A stretch of DNA of 18,606 nt, taken from an uncultured Gammaproteobacteria bacterium. Its GTDB lineage: Bacteria; Pseudomonadota; Gammaproteobacteria; UBA9214. The notes below the pieces were generated by a model. That model was not told where the DNA came from and did not search any database. It saw only the letters and a list, made by a program, of their open reading frames with translations. The stretch is taken from NCBI GenBank assembly GCA_905480065.1, contig CAJQOV010000032.1, positions 1 to 18,606 on the forward strand. Reading direction: 5' to 3'. The position numbers were made by a program, and so were the translations under genes. Shown here piece after piece: positions 15,029-18,606 of this stretch. Position 1 is the stretch's first letter. Each line of letters opens with the position of its first letter.

Positions 15029-17064
15029 CTACTTCACGCGCATTCCGGGTTGTGCGCCAGCGTCCGGATGCAGCACGAACAGGTCCTTGCCGCCCGGTCC
15101 GGCCGCCAGCACCATGCCTTCGGAGAGTCCGAACTTCATCTTGCGCGGGGCGAGGTTGGCGACCATGACGGTGAGCTTGCCTTCCAGTTGTTCCGGTGTG
15201 TAGGCCGATTTGATGCCGGCAAACACGTTGCGCGTCTCGCCGCCGATGTCGAGCGTCAGCGCCAGCAGCTTGTCCGCGCCCTCGACGTGCGCGGCCTTGA
15301 CGATGCGCGCAATGCGCAGGTCGATTTTCGCAAAGTCATCGTACTGGATGGTAGCGGCGACCGGGTCGGCTGCCAGGGGTGTGGTCGCGGCCGGGCTGGT
15401 GGCTGCGGTGGCGGCAAGATTTTCCTTGGAGTCTTCCAGCATGGCGTCGATCTTCTCCTGTTCCACGCGCGTCATCAGGGGCGTGAAGTGGTCAATGGTA
15501 TGGTTGATCAGCGGGCTCTCGATGCCGACCCAGGTCAACGCCGGCAGTTTCAGGAACGACTCTGCCTGTGCGGCCATGGCCGGCAGGATCGGTTGCAGGT
15601 ACGTGATCAGTATGCGGAACAGGTTGAGGCCAACGCTGCATACTTCCTGCACGGCCTGGTCCTGGCCCGCCTGCTTGGCGAGTACCCACGGCTTGTGAGT
15701 GTCGATGTACTGGTTGGCCTTGTCGGCCAGCGCCATGATGCGGCGCACGCCCTGGCTGTACTCGCGCCGTTCGTAGTGCTCGGCGATGGCCGCACCCTCG
15801 GCGATGAACTCGGCATACAATGCCGGCTCCGTGCAACGGGCCGAGAGCTGGCCATCGAAGCGCTTGTTGATAAAACCGGCACAGCGGCTGGCGATGTTCA
15901 CCACCTTGCCGACCAGGTCGCTGTTGACGCGCGCCAGAAAGTCCTCGAGGTTGAGGTCGATGTCATCCACGCCGGAGCCGAGCTTGGCAGCGAAATAGAA
16001 CGCAGGTACTCCGGGTTGAGATGATCAAGCCAGGTGCGTGCCTTGATGAAAGTGCCACGCGACTTGGACATCTTCTGGCCATCCACGGTGAGGAATCCGT
16101 GCGCGAAGATCGCGGTCGGTGTGCGGAAGCCCGCGCCGCTCAGCATGGCCGGCCAGAACAGTGCGTGGAAGTAGATGATGTCCTTGCCAATGAAGTGATA
16201 CAGCTCCGCCTGGCTGTCCTTGCCCCAGATGGCGTCGAAGTCACGCCCACTGCGGTCACACAGGTTGCGATAGCTCGCCATGTAGCCGATCGGTGCATCC
16301 AGCCACACGTAGAAATACTTGTCTTCGGTGCCGGGGATGCGGAAGCCGAAGTAGGGCGCGTCGCGTGAGATGTCCCATTCACGCAGGCCGTCCTCGAACC
16401 ACTCGGCCAGTTTGTTGGCGACCTCGGCCTGCAGGTGTCCGGCACGGGTCCATGCGCGCAGTTGCGGCTCGAAATCCGCCAGCTTGAAGAAGTAATGCAC
16501 CGATTCCTTCTCGATGGGTGTCGCGCCGGAGATTGCGGAGCGCGGGTTCTTCAGGTCGGTGGGTGAGTAGGTCGCACCGCACACCTCGCAGCTGTCGCCG
16601 TACTGGTCGGCTGCGCCGCAGCGCGGGCACTCGCCGCGGATGAAGCGGTCCGGCAGGAACATCTGCTTTTCCGGGTCGAACGCCTGGGTGATGGTGCGCG
16701 TGGTGATATGCCCGGCGTCGTGATGTGCCTGGTAGACGCGCTCGGCCAGCACGCGGTTCTCTGCCGAGTGCGTGCTGTGGTAGTTGTCGAAGCCGATGTG
16801 GAACCCGGCGAAGTCGGTCTGGTGTTCGCCGCTGATGCGCTCGATCAGCTGCTCCGGCGTGATGCCTTCCTGGTCGGCGCGCAGCATGATCGGCGTGCCA
16901 TGGGCATCGTCGGCACAGACGTAGACGCAGTCGTGGCCACGCAGTTTCTGGAAGCGCACCCAGATGTCGGTCTGGATGTACTCGACCAGGTGCCCGAGGT
17001 GGATCGGCCCGTTGGCATAGGGCAGGGCGCTGGTGACCAGGATGGTGCGGGTTTCCTGAGACAT
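15029..17064 (-). pseudogene. metG: Methionyl-tRNA synthetase, interrupted by a one-base frameshift
   Basis: Both halves of a complete MetRS (about 678 residues if restored, the E. coli length) are present. The first reads from the ATG at 17064 (MSQETRTILVTSALPYANG) through the HIGH-type site H22-L-G-H25, zinc cysteines C146, C149, C159, C162 and KMSKS at 331-335, up to LDHLNPEYLR. There the frame breaks. After CTG-CGT (16005-16000) only two bases, TC, stand where one codon is expected. Codons from 15997 then continue YFAAKLGSGVDDIDLNLEDF to the stop at 15029. The second half has the anticodon-binding helices and the C-terminal EMAP/TRBD tRNA-binding domain (IDLRIARIV, GMRVK end). MetRS charges tRNA-Met and is essential, and no second copy is in the window, so a sequencing error is more likely than a real pseudogene. 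No slippery heptamer for programmed shifting is seen. Confidence 0.93.
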
Positions 17065-17182
17065 GCTGGGTAGGCCTAAAACCATGAATCCATTGGGAAC
17101 AGGCGCAGTAGTATGCCATATACCGGCAGGGCTTGTGGTATCCCGGATGGGGAGTAATGCCCCTCTCTGCGGTTGGATCATG

Positions 17183-17188
17183 TACAAT
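17183..17188 (+). promoter_or_regulatory. Possible -10 element for mrp
   Basis: TACAAT lies 62 bases before the mrp start in the 186-base region between the divergent metG and mrp genes. It differs from TATAAT at one position. No clear -35 lies at the usual distance, so this is a weak call. Confidence 0.25.
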
Positions 17189-17250
17189 TCGCGGTCAATT
17201 TTCACCCGTGTGACCCGCCGGGTACCGGTTTCTGATTCCAGGAGTAAATC

Positions 17251-18342
17251 ATGGCTGATGTGAGCAAAGACCAGATTGAAGCCAAGCTGGCTACCTATAT
17301 CGATCCCTACCTCGAGAAAGACCTGGTTTCGACCAAGTGCGTCAAGGAGATCAGCATCGACGGTGACAAGGCGACCGTGAAGGTCGTGCTGGGATTTCCC
17401 GCTTCCGGCTACCACGATGACCTCGCCACGAAACTGCAAGCACTGGTCGAATCCGTGGACGGCATCAACACCGCAGTCGTCGACGTTTCCACCAAGATCG
17501 CCGCGCACTCCGCGCAGAAGGGCGTCAAGCACATCGAGGGTATCCGCAATATCATCGCCGTGGCCTCTGGCAAGGGCGGCGTCGGCAAGTCCACCACCGC
17601 GGTCAACCTGGCGCTGGCGCTGTCTGCCGAGGGCGCCAGGGTCGGTATCCTCGATGCGGACATCTACGGCCCGAGTCAGCCGCGCATGCTGGGTGTGCAA
17701 GGCAAGCCGGAATCCCTGGACGGCAAGACGCTGGAACCGATGAACAGCTACCACCTGCAGGCCATGTCGATCGGCTTCCTGATCGACGAAGAGACGCCAA
17801 TGATCTGGCGTGGCCCGATGGTTACCCAGGCCCTGCAGCAGTTGCTGAACGACACCAACTGGAAGGATCTTGATTACCTGATCGTTGATCTGCCGCCGGG
17901 CACCGGCGACATCCAGCTCACGCTGGCGCAGCAGGTACCGGTCAGCGGCGCCGTGATCATCACCACCCCGCAGGACATTGCGTTGCTCGATGCCCGCAAG
18001 GGACTCAAGATGTTCGAGAAGGTCGAGGTGCCGGTGCTGGGTGTCATCGAAAACATGAGCACGCACATCTGCAGCCAGTGTGGCCACGAAGAGCATATCT
18101 TCGGTGAAGGCGGCGGCCTGCGCATGTCCGAGCAGAACGACGTCGACTTCCTCGGCGCACTGCCACTCGATCTACGCATCCGTGTAGAGACCGACGCCGG
18201 CAAGCCGACCGTGGTCGCCGAGCCGGACAGCCGCATCGCGCAGATCTACCGCGAGATCGCCCGCCGCACTGCCGCGAAGCTGTCGCTGAAGACCAAGGAC
18301 TACGCCGCGCGCTTCCCGCAGATCGTGATATCGAATGACTAG
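17251..18342 (+). CDS. mrp: Fe-S cluster carrier ATPase Mrp/ApbC
   Basis: A 363-residue cytoplasmic P-loop protein that binds and transfers [4Fe-4S] clusters to target enzymes. The ATG at 17251 follows CAGGAG with good spacing. Residues about 5-85 form the MIP18/DUF59 domain. The deviant Walker A is S106-GKGGVGKST115. A Walker B-like LIVDLPPGTGD spans 210-220, and ILDADIYGPSQP (133-144) is characteristic. The cluster-binding CxxC is C274-S-Q-C277 in THICSQCGHEE, followed by FGEGGG. It diverges from metG and is followed by dcd, a common gammaproteobacterial neighbourhood. It could supply clusters to the many Fe-S proteins nearby (RnfB, RnfC, Nth), but that is inference. Confidence 0.97.
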   Translation: MADVSKDQIEAKLATYIDPYLEKDLVSTKCVKEISIDGDKATVKVVLGFPASGYHDDLATKLQALVESVDGINTAVVDVSTKIAAHSAQKGVKHIEGIRNIIAVASGKGGVGKSTTAVNLALALSAEGARVGILDADIYGPSQPRMLGVQGKPESLDGKTLEPMNSYHLQAMSIGFLIDEETPMIWRGPMVTQALQQLLNDTNWKDLDYLIVDLPPGTGDIQLTLAQQVPVSGAVIITTPQDIALLDARKGLKMFEKVEVPVLGVIENMSTHICSQCGHEEHIFGEGGGLRMSEQNDVDFLGALPLDLRIRVETDAGKPTVVAEPDSRIAQIYREIARRTAAKLSLKTKDYAARFPQIVISND

Positions 18343-18344
18343 AG

Positions 18345-18500
18345 CGAATAAAAGGGGTCGGTGTCAATTAAAGGGGTCGGCAATTAAAGGGGTCGGTGTC
18401 GATTGTTTCCCTTATGCATATTGATCATCACAAAGTGAATTCAATCGACACCGACCCCTTTAATTCGACCCCTTTAATTCCCTTTAATTCTCGCTCCCTT
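18345..18500. repeat. REP-like palindromic repeat element between mrp and dcd
   Basis: The unit AATTAAAGGGGTCGG recurs on both strands. Plus-strand copies lie at about 18348-18364, 18366-18380 and 18382-18405. Inverted copies lie at 18442-18465, 18466-18480 and, truncated, 18480-18490. The inner copies form a perfect 24-base inverted repeat (18382-18405 with 18442-18465) around a 36-base loop that contains TATGCATA. The outer ends also match imperfectly (GAGCGAATAAAAGG against CCTTTAATTCTCGCTC). This is the layout of REP/BIME-like elements mobilised by RAYT (IS200-like Y1) transposases. No transposase is present, so this is a non-autonomous copy. Confidence 0.85.
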
Positions 18501-18530
18501 TCATTCTGACTTGAGGCAGGCCTGACCGAC

Positions 18531-18606
18531 ATGTCCATCAAATCCGACAAGTGGATCCGCCGCATGGCGCAGGAACACGGCATGATCGAGCCGTTCGAGG
18601 CCGGTC
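18531..18606 (+). CDS. dcd: dCTP deaminase, N-terminal part (cut by window edge)
   Basis: The first 25 codons read MSIKSDKWIRRMAQEHGMIE followed by PFEAG, which matches the highly conserved start of bacterial dCTP deaminase (SIKSDKWIRRMA-EHGMIEPFE). The enzyme converts dCTP to dUTP for thymidylate synthesis. GAGGCAGG lies 10-18 bases before the ATG. The gene continues past the window end. It follows mrp on the same strand with the REP-like element between them, so read-through from mrp may be affected by that palindrome. Confidence 0.88.
   Translation, partial: MSIKSDKWIRRMAQEHGMIEPFEAG

Noticed and set aside
15990..16006. Programmed ribosomal frameshift in metG
   Set aside because: No X-XXY-YYZ slippery heptamer and no evident downstream stem-loop; MetRS is not known to use frameshifting.
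17065..18096. Minus-strand extension of the metG frame antisense to mrp
   Set aside because: MetRS homology begins only at the ATG with first base 17064. The upstream part is the mirror of the conserved mrp coding sequence and has no own start signal.
18345..18500. Repeats near mrp/dcd as a CRISPR array or an origin-type iteron cluster
   Set aside because: Copies occur on both strands in palindromic order with irregular spacing and no DnaA-box or spacer pattern, which fits a REP-like element better.

Overview
The window looks like chromosomal DNA of a moderately GC-rich gammaproteobacterium, probably a Chromatiales-like or related free-living lineage. The evidence is gene order: rnfABCDGE followed directly by nth, and metG divergent from mrp (apbC) with dcd just beyond. 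Nth aligns with the E. coli enzyme without gaps in its catalytic and cluster residues. No rRNA, tRNA, CRISPR array, transposase or phage gene was seen.

Layout. 1-83 (-): the start of purT. 398-853 (+): a small hemerythrin-like helical protein behind a 314-base upstream region that holds an FNR-like site. 1035-2131 (+): a two-gene unit, an unknown exported protein overlapping a TlpA-type thioredoxin by 4 bases. 2329-5601 (-): a 1090-residue exported protein made of a beta-propeller, a di-heme peroxidase-like region, thrombospondin type 3 calcium repeats and a dockerin-like end. 5795-8527 (-): a four-gene RiPP cluster, hvfA-hvfB-hvfC-doxX. 8722-14813 (-): nth and the complete Rnf complex operon. 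15029-17064 (-): metG, broken by a one-base frameshift. 17251-18342 (+): mrp. 18345-18500: a REP-like palindromic repeat element. 18531-18606 (+): the start of dcd.

The most interesting system is the hvf/buf-type cluster. HvfA is an exported precursor peptide with six EGKCG motifs that contain all of its cysteines. HvfB is a DUF692 multinuclear iron oxidase (MNIO), HvfC is its DUF2063 partner, and a DoxX membrane protein closes the cluster. Relatives of this set convert EGKCG cysteines to copper-binding heterocycle/thioamide groups. The unusual point is that this precursor also carries two canonical EF-hand calcium loops, with one EGKCG before the first loop and one after the second. This suggests a calcium-responsive or calcium-folded copper-binding RiPP. 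The large protein downstream, on the same strand, also has calcium-binding repeats and two haem sites.

The Rnf genes encode a membrane ion-pumping NADH:ferredoxin oxidoreductase. In this window the operon is interrupted by a hairpin-rich 166-base gap (rnfA/rnfB) and by a dispersed-repeat fragment (rnfC/rnfD). The metG frameshift is most simply a sequencing or assembly error, because the enzyme is essential and both halves are otherwise intact.
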